Below, piece after piece: positions 45,191 through 58,010 of a stretch of 64,000 nucleotides of DNA. The DNA comes from Actinernus sp. WN-2022 (Eukaryota; Cnidaria; Anthozoa; Actiniaria; Actinernidae). The stretch is from NCBI GenBank assembly GCA_030867875.1, contig JAOWCC010000431.1, forward strand, positions 1 to 64,000, in the 5' to 3' direction. A model generated the notes under the pieces. It saw nothing but the letters and a program-made list of their open reading frames with translations. It searched no databases and had not been told where the DNA came from. A program made the position numbers and the translations under genes. Positions within the stretch are counted from its first letter, which is position 1, and each line of letters opens with the position of its first letter.

Positions 45191-46069
45191 CTTATAGCAT
45201 GACCGAATACCTTGGTTCCATCGTTTTTTAGGTCGTGCCTTCAAAAGTGACAGGGTATTCTAAAGTCGCTCCCGATTTTTTTTTGTATGGCACACTAAAA
45301 ATATACTCAAGGGCCCTAAGGGCACAAAATGGAAACACTAGATGTACATGTAGCTCGAACGGACTCTCGAACGGACTCTCGAACGGACTTCCGCTAGCCG
45401 CCAAGCTGGAGAGATGGTTGAAACCGTGGAGATAGATAGGTTGGAAAGACGGAGTAACGTTTTGAAAAAGCAACTCTGTGTAAAGGGCCGTTGGACATCA
45501 TTAAGTCGCCGGCTTAATTCATGGTTGAACGAAGAACTGTTTGACTAAAAGGCGGTTTGTAATCGCTGGCGATTTACACAGAGTTGCGTCTCCAGGTGAA
45601 GCAAACTGTGAATAGTTTGGAGCTAAGAAGCCCATTTCGGTAAGTGTTGTGGTCTGAGCTTTCCAAAAATAGTTGTGTGAGGCCTTGTTAGTCCCCTGGG
45701 GACTTATATAAAAGATTCTTGAGCCGAAACCGTATAGAGTTTCCCTGTCAAGATGTTAGCTGTGTACCCACAATTCCTTTCGGCCCGTGTTAAGTCGAGT
45801 CTCGGGTCTAAATCCTTGTCATGACCGGCATTTTCACATACACGAACTTCGTAAAATTAGACTTCATTCGGCGTGAAAAAAACTAAAAGCGACCGGAAAA
45901 GTAAAAACGAAGTCGAGCAACTCAAATCTTCACTGCATCACTTTTTGCACACAAGCCTACACTTGTGCCTTGCACTAAGACACAAGATGTAAATACGGTT
46001 CAAGACCACAATTTTCCTAGTAAATAAACAGTACTTCACACTTAGTGTTTGCACTCTATATATTGGAAA
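45191..46069. other. No supported gene
   Basis: Contains a triplicated CTCGAACGGACT (45355-45390). The rest is unremarkable. Confidence 0.5.
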
Positions 46070-46757
46070 AATATATACGGGTCCATAGTCCAGTATACAT
46101 TCCTTTATGTGTCCATGCAAGTGCATGTTGGGTGTGCATTTGTCCCTCCCACAAAGTCTCTCAAATGCTCTACAAAAAGACATAATTGTTTGGTCTGCTC
46201 TTGTGCATTCCTCTATTGTGATCACTTTCTTGCACAGTAGTTGACATGCCTGGACAAATTCTGCCCACATGGCATACTGGTCATCAGGTATTAATCCCTT
46301 CAGAGAGAATAGAGAATATACACAGACCCAATTTTTCCAATGATCTGCTATGAAGCCTTTAAAGCTATTTGCTATCTTGTCTGGGATTATGCCAACTTCA
46401 GAGGGAGGATTGACCTTATTGACAAGTTTCTGTACCTTCAGTATATCATTCATGCTCAGGTATTCCTTGTAAATCCAGGTGCTTAACACATGTTTGGCAG
46501 TTCCAAGCAGCAGATTATGCATTGGGTCAATAGTGGCAAAACGGATTGCATCATAATATGGAAGTTGATAAAATGCAGAATACCGAGCACCAGTCTGGCT
46601 AGCAATACGTTTTGATGCAGTTGGTGTAGTAGCATATCTTAGACTCTCGGCATAAGCCTGGTGTTGTACACTCGTTCTGGGTTCCCAGTTGTCCCTGTCA
46701 AAGGTTTGTCTCCAAACGTAGCTCGTGGAAACTTCTTGTAGCACTTGTTACATCCTA
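46070..46757 (-). pseudogene. CACTA/EnSpm-type transposase exon (transposase_21-like)
   Basis: Minus strand. After an acceptor (GGGTTTTAG, exon from about 46757) the translation begins CNKCYKKFPRATFGDK. A small deletion shifts the frame near 46700, then DRDNWEPRTSVQHQAYAE, SQTGARYSAFYQLPYYDAIR and FATIDPMHNLLLGTAKHVLS follow, and further on NMHLHGHIKECILDYGPV. The D-P-M-H-N-L-x-L-G-T-A-K-H box is diagnostic for CACTA/EnSpm (Plavaka-like) transposases. Coding similarity stops at DYGPV near 46075. Only one exon with a frameshift is visible, so this copy is dead or partial. Confidence 0.82.
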
Positions 46758-48193
46758 AAACCCAAATATTGTTTTATATTAGATACCCGTAATTAATCAA
46801 TGCTGAATAATATATGTTTAGAGCAGCAATGACTTAAATATACAGTTGATACTTTTCTCACTGTTCAAGGCCAGTTTTGATCTACAATGTACAGCTAAAT
46901 ATGAATCGTACAAAAATGTACAAGCATCTATCACTGAATAGGCCTTTTGTGGGAATGCAATCACATAGTTGTACTGGATGGCAAAATATCTGACTTCATT
47001 ATTGAATGCCACTTGTACAAGATTGGTATAGCTACTGTTTTAGCAAAACCTCCAATCGACTGTCAATCTTTCAAAAACAGCATTTTGAAGTTTGTTTGCC
47101 ACTCAGAGTAAAGCTAGAATGAGAACTCAATGGAGGCTAAAATGGGGGCATCTTTTCTCATGCTACAGTAAAAAGCTTTTAGAAAATACCCCTGCATAAG
47201 CCTCCACTGAGTGCTCATGCATTCCAGCATGTCAGTGACAATATGAATCTTACCTACAGCTGTCTCCTGGTTTGTTTCTCGACGAGAGAGATATCTCAAT
47301 TCACTAGCCGATAATGCTGTCCAGTGACATCAACACGGATGATTGACATTACCTTTGTAAATCATGCAGCAGAAAAGTAGACAATCATGGCAGGATAATG
47401 CAGAGTTTATGAAGAAGAAATAAGAAGACTCTTTTATGAGAAAGAACAGTTCCTTGAAGAGAGTATTGACAGTCTTAATGACTGATTTGACCCTTGAGTG
47501 AACGAAAAGTTGATCATCAACAACCCCACGGATGCGATGCATAAAAATTACTTACAGGATGGACATGCAGTTATTTTGCAGGACACTATCAATCCAATCA
47601 ATTATTCCAGATGCTTTCCTTACGAATTCAAGGTTGTTGGCAAAGACAAGCTAAGCACACGACTGAAAACAGAAGTGAAACTTGAATAATCTTCAGCCAT
47701 CCGCACTGATCAGCTACTCAATATGCACATTATGCAAAATTATAAAATATGAACCAATCAAAATCACTACCAGGTTTTCTGGTAGTGACGTCACTGGACG
47801 ACATTATCGGCTAGTGAATTCAGACGTCTTGGGAAGGATTACGAACCAGAGGAGACTGCTGAAATTCACGCTAGGAAAACATCTCGCGTTACATGTATGT
47901 GATTTCCAGGAAGATGTAAGCTGTGAGACAAAAAAGGGCTTATATCAATGTTATGGAAACATTTTATCGTCCAGCATATGCCAGTCTAGTGGAATCTATG
48001 CACTGACATAAATCATTATCAGTACATTAATCAGTGGCACAGAAAATTGTGGTTCAGGGCATGACTAACAAAGTTGTCTGATAGCACGGGGCTAGTAGAT
48101 CAGTGTTACTTGCCCAATGGGCAAAGAGCCAAAGTAGGCTTCTTAGTGAAATGAGGTGGCAAGCTTCATTTTCTTTTTTTCTAACCCATACTT
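46758..48193. other. No supported gene
   Basis: Probably intron or flank of the CACTA element; short ORFs on both strands without recognisable domains. Confidence 0.4.
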
Positions 48194-48447
48194 CTTCCCG
48201 GTTAGCTCAGTGGTTAAGCTCCGGTCTGTTAAGCGGGAGGTCGCGGGTTCAAACCCCGGCCGGACCAACACTCTCTTAAAATAACTGAGTAGAAGGTGCT
48301 GCCTTTAATTTGTGAAACAACTGCAAATGGTTAGACCTTCAAGTCTTCTCGGATAAGGACGTAAAATCGTAGGACTAGTGTCCCCAATTAGTTGCAAAGC
48401 TAAATACATTTGGCACTTAAATAAAGACACTTACTTACTTACATACC
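48194..48447 (+). mobile_element. tRNA-headed SINE with ACTT tail
   Basis: The head has an A box (GTTAGCTCAGTGGTTAAGCT), an anticodon-like CTGTTAA and a B box (GGGTTCAAACCCC). Only about four acceptor-stem pairs form and the arms have mismatches, so it is not a tRNA gene. The body of about 160 bp ends ATAAAGACACTTACTTACTT, a simple ACTT repeat like the 3' ends by which LINE-mobilised SINEs are copied. Confidence 0.85.
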
Positions 48448-48543
48448 CCATCTTATGTTTACAACCTACAATTACAATGTATGTTGTACCATGTTATTTT
48501 ATGAAAAACAACACTTTAATCATGATATTCATTTTTCTTTCAG

Positions 48544-48636
48544 CTTTGACAGTACTCACAACACAAGGATTAGGGCTTACCTCTTTGAGCAGATTATTAA
48601 AGAAGACCGTGAAAAAAAAACGAAATACTGTTTTGC
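48544..48636 (+). CDS. Possible internal exon of an unrecognised gene
   Basis: Between a TTTCTTTCAG acceptor and a GTAAGT donor. It encodes FDSTHNTRIRAYLFEQIIKE then a Lys-rich end. A single short exon with good splice sites. It may belong with the exons at 50215 and 50674 on the same strand. Confidence 0.35.
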
Positions 48637-49072
48637 GTAAGTTTTCTTTGATAATCATAAATTTGAACCTGTGTTCCCCATGCAATTCTGAAGATTGTAA
48701 GCTAACGTCGTTTGTACCTAGCCATGAACATACATGATCAAAACCTGCTTCACGAAGATGTAAACATTTTTGTTTTGCATGCCTACTTGTCAAATTATGC
48801 TGCCAATCTTGTCGATAGCATTCAACGACATTGCACTGCTAAACCCATTCTTGTTTAAGGTATAGGTATGTATGGTATGTATATTGCAAAATGTTGACAT
48901 TCATCTGTCTGTCAATAATATTATTATTTTATGCTTTTACAGATTTTAGATTCAGAACTCTTGTTCATTAAGAATAAAACGTTTACATGTAAACTAAACT
49001 AGACAAAATGTTATCGCAACGATATAATCGAAGGGCTGTGCGCAAAAAGGGTGTCCTGATCAGATCCAAAAT

Positions 49073-49441
49073 ACTTTTGATGATATCCAGTTACCATTCT
49101 CCTGACGGTTAGGAAAACCAAAATAACTATAATTTGTTTTGGCTGCTATTTAAATTTCTTGCCGGACCGGCCTCGGGACTTACACAAACTCTCCCTCGAC
49201 TTGCGGGGAAATTTAATCACTAATTTCCCTCTTGTCATGGCATTACTTATAATAATAATAAATTATTGGTTGGAAAACACTGTTTTTCAAATTTACGTGT
49301 AGTTTTTAGCTATAACTTATGCGCACATGAATTTGAAATTTTACAGCTTACTTTTGATGATATCCAGTTACCATTCTCTTGACGGTTAAGAAAACCAAAA
49401 TAACTATTATTTGTTTTGGCTGCTATTTAAATTTCTTGCAT
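49073..49441. repeat. Direct duplication of about 95 bp, 277 bp apart
   Basis: ACTTTTGATGATATCCAGTT ... GGCTGCTATTTAAATTTCTT occurs at 49073-49165 and 49350-49441 with a few differences. Noncoding. Confidence 0.85.
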
Positions 49442-50214
49442 GTAATGTAGTGGAAAATTGTTATAATGTAGTGGAAAGTTAAATTATGATAATTGCACAG
49501 CACAACATGGTAATTGGATATCTTCAAAAGTGTGCTGTGAAATTTCTTAATTTTAGTAGACAAAACATACAACTTATTTTTTTTAAAATATAGTAGCTAT
49601 TATTCACCAGTCAAATGAAACCCCAGACCCCCACAACCTAGCATGGGTTAACGAGGGACTAGGCCATGGTTTTCTGTGAGTTGGCTGGAGAATTAACAGT
49701 GTGCACAAGGCTGTGGGGAAATCTAGCGGTGATTTAACAATGTACAGCTACAGTGGAAGTAAAATATGGTGCTCTAAGAGAGCACAGTTGAGTGGAGAAC
49801 AGATTCGCCAGAACAGTTAACATTTTCATAGCTCTAGATTAGGCAAAAATTCCATCTTGGAGATTTTAAATGTAAACCTCTCCAGTGATCTTAGCTATTG
49901 AGGATTGTGAACTCCTAATCTCAGCTATACTAATTAATAGTATAAATAATATTGTTATCCAAGGGTCTATGGAGGCAGGAGTATTTTAATGTTTTTAACA
50001 GGAACCTAGTATTCTTTTTGCCGTGGAAATAACTGCTACATGTATTTAACAAAAGGAAATATTAAATGCCCCACTTTGTTGCAGGGGGAGTGCCTAGTTG
50101 GGGGTAGTGGTTGCAGTTCACTGGTGCATTAGTAATAGTTATTACTCAGTTCTTTTGCATAAAAAGGTTAATTGTTGATATTTTCTGACATTTTTCTGAC
50201 ATTTTCTGCGGCAG

Positions 50215-50298
50215 CAGTTTCTCGACTCCTTACCAGAAAGGAAGGAAAGCGTGGAGAGAAATCAAAAGGATAAGCGCCTTACTTCAAGGAGGAGAAGG
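50215..50298 (+). CDS. Internal exon, basic
   Basis: A 28-codon exon (GCGGCAG acceptor, GTAAGT donor) encoding FLDSLPERKESVERNQKDKR and then an Arg cluster. Both ends are phase 0 and it joins in frame to the exon at 50674. The Arg/Lys cluster may be a nuclear localisation signal. Confidence 0.45.
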
Positions 50299-50673
50299 GT
50301 AAGTACAGCAAATGTAAAGTCCTTACAAAAGTACATGTAGACCATAGGTACATCAGGCATATTGTGATTGTATCAGTGCTCCGGTATTTATATTACTGTA
50401 AGGAAAAATCATTCAAGTGTACTTGTGGTATGTGCAACTGGATGAAGCCTGGGGAGGGGTGTAGTAGGAATAAAACTATTAAAAAGGTACTGAGTGATCA
50501 AAAATGTGGAGGTGGATCAACCTACATTTTGGTTAGATTTGAAGTTTAGTTTTTATCTATGGCAAAGTAAACTACTGCTTTGACATGAGTTGAGAATACA
50601 TCGAATATTCAGCAAAAGTGTGATGCCAAAACAATTCAATACTTAAATTGTAAATCTTATTTTGTCGTTACAG

Positions 50674-51201
50674 CTTTATATGTCCAAATTAAAAGTCGCT
50701 GACAATGAAGAGAAAACGAAAATGGACGAGGTAAATGCTTGCTTAATGAGTGATGAAGAGGACGGCCAAGGAGAGCAAAAGGGCAGCTGGGTTGTGAGAA
50801 AACCTGGTTGGAGAAATCCAGCACTGAATAACCTACTTACTGCTCTTCAGGGAAAAGTTCACTTACGAGAGAGTTCATCATTGAAACATCCCAAAAACCC
50901 ACGTCTCCATGGACCACCATCTGATCGAGTCCAGCCATCCAATGCCCCTGGTTGGGCTGTTGCGCCGAACGATCTTGTTGAAGTGGAATATACTAGGGAG
51001 CGATCCAGGAGCCCTGTCGGTCAACCGATTTCTCCAGCCTCAAGCCTCGCACCCGAAAGGAATACCAGTATGGTCAGAGTGCAACAAAGAGATTCTCCTG
51101 TGGTACATGAGTCCAGCGAATCCTCCGACTCCAATGACAACGGTTTAGATGAAGAACGTTTGGATGAACGTTTTGTTTTGCTGATGAACAAAAAACTCTA
51201 A
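50674..51201 (+). CDS. Terminal exon with acidic block and Trp motifs, transposon-associated type
   Basis: It starts after CGTTACAG in phase 0 and runs 175 codons to TAA. In order: LYMSKLKVADNEEKTKMDEV, an acidic MSDEEDGQGE, the motif WVVRKPGWRNPALNNLL, a segment with HGPPSDRVQPSNAPGWAV, then a Ser/Arg/Pro-rich part (RERSRSPVGQPISP) and an acidic end. No lesion. The same architecture is at 3622-4258, so the two belong to one family. From memory such exons are common in cnidarian genomes beside DNA transposons. The function is unknown; the layout suggests a nuclear adaptor-type protein. Confidence 0.55.
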   Translation, partial: LYMSKLKVADNEEKTKMDEVNACLMSDEEDGQGEQKGSWVVRKPGWRNPALNNLLTALQGKVHLRESSSLKHPKNPRLHGPPSDRVQPSNAPGWAVAPNDLVEVEYTRERSRSPVGQPISPASSLAPERNTSMVRVQQRDSPVVHESSESSDSNDNGLDEERLDERFVLLMNKKL

Positions 51202-52616
51202 ACCTAGATGTAGGGAAACACCAAGAAGTACAGTGCGTGCAGCTCTCTGTTCCATCGTCCGGCAGACAAGAAAAAGGAAGGGTACACGTGTATTGTGATT
51301 AAGGACATTGCCGTGTTACCAGGATGATCAACATTTTAAAGAAAAAAACAAATCAAAAACAGTTACCGTTTTGTAAAACAAAGAAGACTAAGAAGGAGTA
51401 TTGTATGATGGTGATTTGTAAGAATTACAGAAATTGAACAAGAGGACAATTTTCAGAGGCCAGGTCAATGGAGACATGCTTCACGTGCATTTGTATATTT
51501 AAGCATCATTGTTTGTATCGTTATTGATCATGGCTAAAATCCGACCAGAAAGTGAGAAATCTGGGTAGTGAACCAAAGCACCTATTGTCTCAAAATCACA
51601 TTTGGACTATATATACTGAAAACAGAAATTGCAATAAAAGCAATTTATTATATGGCAGCTCAGTGAGCGGGCAAGATGACTCTGAATGCTGCAATCTGAT
51701 TGGTTGCCCAGCGGGCAAGATGTTTTCATCTTTCCCCGCTCAGGATTTTCCAAATTCGCTCACAACTCTTCGTAACCAAATAGCGATAAAACCCGTACAT
51801 TTTGAAAGAAACTAAACAATTTGTTACATGAAGGCAAATACTAATTTAAAACTATTTCTCCTTTTTCGTTTTTCAGCTAAAATTCAACTTTTTAGAGCGA
51901 TTAATACAGGTTTTTTTTTTCAGCTCTCCAAGGTCGATGAAAACAACTGCAGCAAAAACGACTGCTCTTTGAATGAAGCTGGATGCGTGGAGATAAATAT
52001 ACTATAGCTGTCACTGAAGGTACACAGAAGCTGAAATGGCTGTGACTTAAAAAAAAAAAAAAACGTTTGGCTACATCACAACACTACTACAATCGTGGTA
52101 CAAAGAAATAAAGTTATTACGGAAACGAGTAATAAATTTAGGCTTGGTACACAGTTTCGTCAAGAAAGGAGGTTTTTTTATTGTATGGGCTAATAATTCA
52201 GCATTCACATTTGGTAATTGGCTTATAAATTATGTGTATTTACTAATTAATACTTACAAGTTTGTTTGAATATTCTTCTACACCTCTTTTTGTCAAGTTT
52301 TGCAGTGTGCTTATAATTATCGCCACTCGAGTGATTTCAACTTGCCATTTTACAACTTTCAAATCTTCCACAAATATGCACATTTTTGTCTCTAGATAAT
52401 GCGTTCGGGTTCCTGATAAAGTTGACATTGAAACCTGGTGCATCTGAAGTAAAGTACGGGTCAGTTTTGATCCATAAAAAAAAGTGAAAGTAGTCAAGTC
52501 TCAGTCTAATTTTAACTTGATTTATATTCGCTCTTCAGTTTACCACACAATCGGTTCCTTACCTGGCGCGTGCGTCAAAGTGGGATTTTATTCATTTTTG
52601 CCATATAATAAAAACC
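51202..52616. other. No supported gene
   Basis: 3' region of the preceding gene and AT-rich sequence. A T9 run near 51910 and an A16 run near 52049. Confidence 0.5.
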
Positions 52617-52756
52617 TTATTGACCAAGCTTGTTCGGTCAAGATTGGGGAATATTGGCCTCATTCATTTTTTGCGTTTTTTATGGACCTCGACTTCATCT
52701 CGGTCCACAAACACGCAGAAATATTCCCCCATCTTGACCTCACGCTTGGTCAATAA
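52617..52756. mobile_element. 140-bp palindromic MITE
   Basis: TTATTGACCAAGC at the left is mirrored by GCTTGGTCAATAA at the right, with inner inverted matches (GGTCAAGATTGGGGAATATT against AATATTCCCCCATCTTGACC; ATGGACCTCGACTTC against the following TCGGTCCACA). I recall near-identical short palindromes as very frequent in stony coral genomes. Confidence 0.75.
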
Positions 52757-53139
52757 CCTCTCTTTATTTTGCAATGTAAACATGTAGGATCTTTTTGAAA
52801 GTGCAATAGTACTGATGAAGTCAGTTAGTTCTCCAAGTAAACCTCTGTTGAAAAAAAAAATATCAAAGCAATTTGAAGCATACAAGTAAAAATAAACAAG
52901 AATTACAGATATGTTTTTTTATGACTGAGCGGTGAGGATTATGTGTTCTCAACAACTATATGATGTCATCAAAACTATTGCACAATACACTTTCAATGAA
53001 GTCTTCATTGCAATTTCTGTTTTTAGGTCAGTCCAATTATCATTTTGAGACAATTTAATAAGCGTTCCGTACTTGGGTCCTGTGAACTAATCCAAACTCT
53101 ATCCCTATATTTAAAAACACCCTAACCATCAACAACGGG

Positions 53140-53410
53140 TGTTCACTAATTCAGGGTGTTTAGAGCTAGTCACTACTTTAGGGTGTTTAGAGCTATTCAC
53201 TAGTTTAGGGGGTTTAGGGCTGACACATCGTTTCCTTTTCCGGGACAACACAAAATACCTGTCAACTCATATATAGTTAGCAGAACAAGTAGTTTGAAAA
53301 CAAAAACATGTACATGTAGGTTAAAAAATGTCAATCGAGTTTTAAAATTATAACCTTGGTTAAAACAATTCAACCTAGTTTAAAACAATATAACCTAGGC
53401 TGAAACAAAT
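53140..53410. repeat. Two short minisatellites
   Basis: 53150-53220: three units of TTTAGGGTGTTTAGAGCTA plus TTCACTA (about 30 bp). 53325-53410: three to four units of TTAAAACAATTCAACCTAG (about 26 bp). Confidence 0.7.
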
Positions 53411-53757
53411 TCAACCTGAAATCAAAATTTACCTGCAACATATACACACTTTAATTAAAATGGTACTCACTCTTTTAAATGGTATGTTTTGTCTTATATT
53501 CTTTAATCCTGACATCCTGTCATTTCATTATTTATTTGCTCATCTTATTAAAATGTGATTATTCAAAGGATTTCTCGTACAATTTGGGATTAACTCTTGT
53601 TTTTTTCTCCAAAAAATCAAATTGCTCAAATTGCGTTCGCACTACAGGTTCACGCAATTACGATACTCTTAAAAACTCACTCGTTCGAATTAATTCACAA
53701 ATAATACGGGTTGTCGTCATTCTTTGCGATGTGTAAATGATCTAGTTTTCAATCTAA

Positions 53758-53955
53758 TTGGAATACCTGTTCAACTCACGAATATCTTTACATTGCCTTC
53801 AAAAGGACGAGCATAGCCTTGATCCCACACTCCAAGCAGCTGTTCTCAGGAACGACATCTTCGAGGAGTCCGCGAAATGTTTAAAGCTGGTGCCATTAAG
53901 AAACAGAAGAGCAGGAGTAGAAAGGGGAAACAACTATGTGCATCGACTGATTTGA
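53758..53955 (+). CDS. Possible exon, unrecognised
   Basis: A 65-codon open stretch whose second part has coding composition (KDEHSLDPTLQAAVLRNDIF, EESAKCLKLVPLRNRR). No domain recognised and splice sites are weak. Possibly an old exon of an element protein. Confidence 0.25.
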   Translation: MEYLFNSRISLHCLQKDEHSLDPTLQAAVLRNDIFEESAKCLKLVPLRNRRAGVERGNNYVHRLI

Positions 53956-54779
53956 CTCAAAACCAGGTTAGTAAGGAATATAGTTTACAATCTTACAGTT
54001 AGCTTACAACTGAGCAAAGGAACTGGTCAGAAATTCAGTAGCAATGGGTGAAGGGGAGGGTGCTAAACAAATGCGATATTAAAAGGGGGTTATGGTATAT
54101 AAGCAAAAGAGGGGGAGGCATAATATTTTATGTTTATTGTCAGGGGAGGGATAATACTCTTTGAATCAGTGACAGTGTTACTTTTAAGAAAAGGTTTCGG
54201 ATCAAATACAACAAAAACCTTGTACCCCATGCACAGCTGATTTACTCTAAGGGATGATTCCAAAGCAGCAAATACTTTGGTTTTAACAGCTTGGTATGTC
54301 AATCCCATGGCTAGCCAACTCCACTAAGCTGCTGTTCTTGCAAGAAGTCAGAAAGAAGGAGATCTCTCTCAAGGAGCTCTCTCTCAAGGAGCTGTAAGAA
54401 AAATGCACGAGGACCTGCAGATGCGATTTCCTCTGCACACAACAGAGGAAAAGATCGCACAGTTCCAGAAATCTACAATAACTCGTTAGTATATAGCGAG
54501 ATATTTTAACCCACCAATCTTTGAGATAATATATTCTTATCACAATTTCGTAGTGCTCACTACAATGTTGGGCGTTTTTAACTTGCAGGCGTTTAACACA
54601 CAATGTACAGCCAAATTTTCATTACAGCCATTGGGCCTTATTTGTCTTAGGATTCGACGAATTGTTTTGCTAACCCTTCTTTTTATTACCAAAAGATACA
54701 AAGGCGCTCTAATTTTCCTCTACAACTCACATAGTACAAACGCTATCAAACGCTATTGATATCATTACAATAGAAGAGT

Positions 54780-54915
54780 AACTGTTCCGCAATGCACGGC
54801 GGAATATCGGGGGTGATTTAACTTTTGACACAAGACGTATCACGAAGTACGGCAGAATATCGGGGGTGATTTATCTTTGACACTTAGCGCATCGCGAAGT
54901 ACGGCAGGATATCGT
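54780..54915. repeat. Short tandem repeat of about 60 bp
   Basis: Three diverged units of ACGGCRGAATATCGGGGGTG plus ATTTATCTTTTGACAC and a CGAAGT joint. Confidence 0.65.
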
Positions 54916-57364
54916 GTAATATTGGACAATAAAGGTCCAAGTATCATCAAGATTCATTACCCGTATACTTTAAGAAACTTCGAAACCAGTGTAACATCAT
55001 AGAGTATCGCTATCCATGCACACAACATTTCAACGACGTGTCGTATACCGTAAATTCCCAGATAGGGAAACAGTCCGCATCGTGGAGTATACGGTATCTG
55101 ACATTATTTGACACACTGCGTGTCCTAAACCATGATATCATTCCACACGGCCGAGTACTTGGCGTACACCAGTCTGTACTCAAATGTTAATGCCCCCTCC
55201 CTTTTCCTATACTATCTCTTGCTATGCCTCCCAAATTGCTGAATTAAAATTGGTGATCAACCCCCATTTTATACCAGTTCCCCTACATGAAATCTTGTGT
55301 AAAGTGTTTCCTCTCATGCATATATGTATATATATATTTTCACGGGATGTCATAGTCCAGGGCGGTTCTAGGTCAATCAGGGTCATACTTGCGTACCTGT
55401 ACCAAGATCCAAGATCTAGAATGGCATTGGAAGAGGGCTGTGAGGCTAGTGTGGCAACATTTCGTTTTTTTCTGGTGATGGTCGAAGGACTACAAAGAAA
55501 TTGGGATGCGCGATGACAACGTTTTATCACCGCTCCGAAAACAAGGAGAAATGAAGCCCAGAGAAGGAGTATTGTATCTCCATTTATGATATTGGGATAC
55601 CTGTTATATAGTTTACCAATGTTGTACGAAGGTCATATTGGACAATCAAGGATTTCGCTTGATAAACCAATAAAATTCCAGTATTGGAATGCTATATTCT
55701 AGAAATATCCAACTTGGATTTCCTGTTTTTTTTTCCTATGTTAATAGCCCACTACATTTGCCACTGCTATAGTTGGAACTGTTGAAGATCTGGCAATTTT
55801 AGTGCCATTGAGCACATGAAAATACCATTTGCCTACACTCTGAAGCTGAAGGCGTTGATACGCCAGCACTCAAAAGGTAAACAATATTGTTCTTGTTGTT
55901 AAAAGGTACATACATGTATAACTAGAAAATCACCAATGCCATCTAATTAATATTAATCTGGATTAGTATAATGGTATGTAATTGTATGAGACCTCGAAAA
56001 TTAAGAATTAATCATGCATGCTTTTCACCAAATTGCCTGTTGTCACTTGCGACGAGAGCAATTTGGTGAAAAGTTTGAAAACACAAGTGATTAATTCGTG
56101 GTCTCGTATACGATTACTTGGTTATAATATAGAGAAAAAGACATTGGAAACAGTCTACACAATCTGTCCGATATGCTCAATGGCAAACCTGATCCAACAT
56201 AACTGAGACACTTTCAAACTTAGTCCAACTCACCTTCCTCTGTACACTCTCTTCACATTATATGTACAACAACACATTTTCGATTTGTCTTGAATAGTTT
56301 ATTCGCAGTTCACGTGAAGTAAAAATCTTGTGTAAGTGAACAAATTTCCCAGCGAATTGCATCAAACTCGACAGAAAACTGCGATGTTTTGAATGAAATT
56401 CTTTGAAACAGCTGTTTTTTAAGTTAATAACTATCAATGATTTTTAATTACAGACAGGTTTATAAGCGGGAACAACAAGCTTTTGAACTTATTTTGTTGC
56501 CACGTAAGCAAGGAATGCTTAAAAGAATCAAGCCGACCGAGTCAACTTTGCAGTGAAAAATATACACCAAATACCACAGTTTCACTCAAAAGATTCTTCA
56601 CAAATTTGTAAAATAACATTAATTTTAACAGATTAGTTGACCTACCTATAAACTTTTTGCTGTCATGAAATGGTTGAGAAATCCTTATTTGTTTGGATTT
56701 TTGGAGCAAAAGTGCACACGTTTTGAAGGAAAACTAAATCTTCTCTGCAAACTTTGATTGCGTGAAGGCTGTTGTTAAGCAACCTACTTCCAATCAGATT
56801 TCAGTAATCAGGCCCTTGATTAAGAAAGAATACCCTGCTCGTCAGCCAATCAGAATTATTCAGTACATGTAATCATGCCCCCTATGTTATAATAATAGTG
56901 ATAATAATAGAGATACCTGTTCATGTAATACTCAGTGCTAATAGTGATGATGATGATAATCTGCATAAACCCATTACTGGATGATAATAATCAACTAGCA
57001 GGGGCCTATTTTACATGCTTTGCGCGGACTGCCTGTGGATAGGAATTTTGCTACCGTTTTATGGGAGTGGTGTTTCGCACAGATCGACAGCTCGGAATGC
57101 CGGTGGTAAGAGCGTTTATACACAGATGGACAGACCAACACTTAGTGTATTATTATATAAGATTAATGGATTATAATAAGCCATTACTGGATTATAACAA
57201 TACTATTATAATGTATATTATAATCCACAGATTAATATTAATCTACATTGTCCTGTTTGAGGTCTTTTTTTTTTTAAACATCAAGATAGTAGCTTTGCAA
57301 GCCACAAATCATATTTTACATATGTGAAAACCACTCATAATAAACCACTTTGTATCAGTTTCAG

Positions 57365-58010
57365 ATGTTAAAGCTGAGGTTTTAACTGTGCCACCTCCAC
57401 AAATAAATGTAATAACTGTGGAATAGAAGGAGCTTAAGAAAAATGAGCTGCTGGAGTTGTGCAAAACCTCAATGGATGCACAGTATGCAAATGCCCAGTA
57501 CAACAAATTCGTGGGTACAATTGCTGACCTTGTAAATAAATACAAGACCGATGTATTTCGAACAGTTTGTGTCTTCCCTAAATCAACCCCAGCTATCCCG
57601 AACTCAAAATTTGACGTGGTGGCGGGGGTAGGGATATTTTCTGTAACTATCCGTGGTATTCACTGGACTGGTTATTACTATAGACACCTACCTGTACATG
57701 TATAAACAGGATTACATCTAGATATACAACATTGCATGTACAGAAATAAAAGCTACTGACTTATTTCTATCTAGTCTGCAAAGACAAGTTCAAGTGCAGC
57801 ATCTAAAATAAACTTGCAGGTGTGTAGCTACATGCAGGTATTATCATTATTATTATTATCTTCAACCATGCAATCAAATAATATGTTAATGTCACAAATT
57901 AATCATAAAATCAATAATTGCTTTTGTTTCAGACTCCTAGTACAAGCTCCACCTCCACCAATACTGCACAGGAATCAGATATTAGCATACAAATCCAGTT
58001 CATTTTCACT
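57365..58010 (+). pseudogene. Degenerate exons of an unrecognised protein
   Basis: After a GTTTCAG acceptor the reading DVKAEVLTVPPPQINVITVE is interrupted by TAG (57423) and continues KELKKNELLELCKTSMDAQY and FVGTIADLVNKYKTDVF. A possible next exon at 57933 begins TPSTSSTSTNTAQESD. At 58437-58570 another helical piece (VREACKTLNIKIVKTDTKES) may belong. No family recognised. Confidence 0.25.

Noticed and set aside
47498..48011. Plus-strand ORFs of 63 and 109 codons
   Set aside because: No recognisable domain, no good acceptors, frames overlap.
48194..48267. tRNA gene
   Set aside because: A and B boxes are good, but the acceptor stem pairs in only about four positions and the arms have mismatches; a SINE body follows directly.
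55222..55530. Opposite-strand ORFs of 102 and 110 codons
   Set aside because: Both strands are open, no motif is recognised, and no splice or promoter signal supports either.
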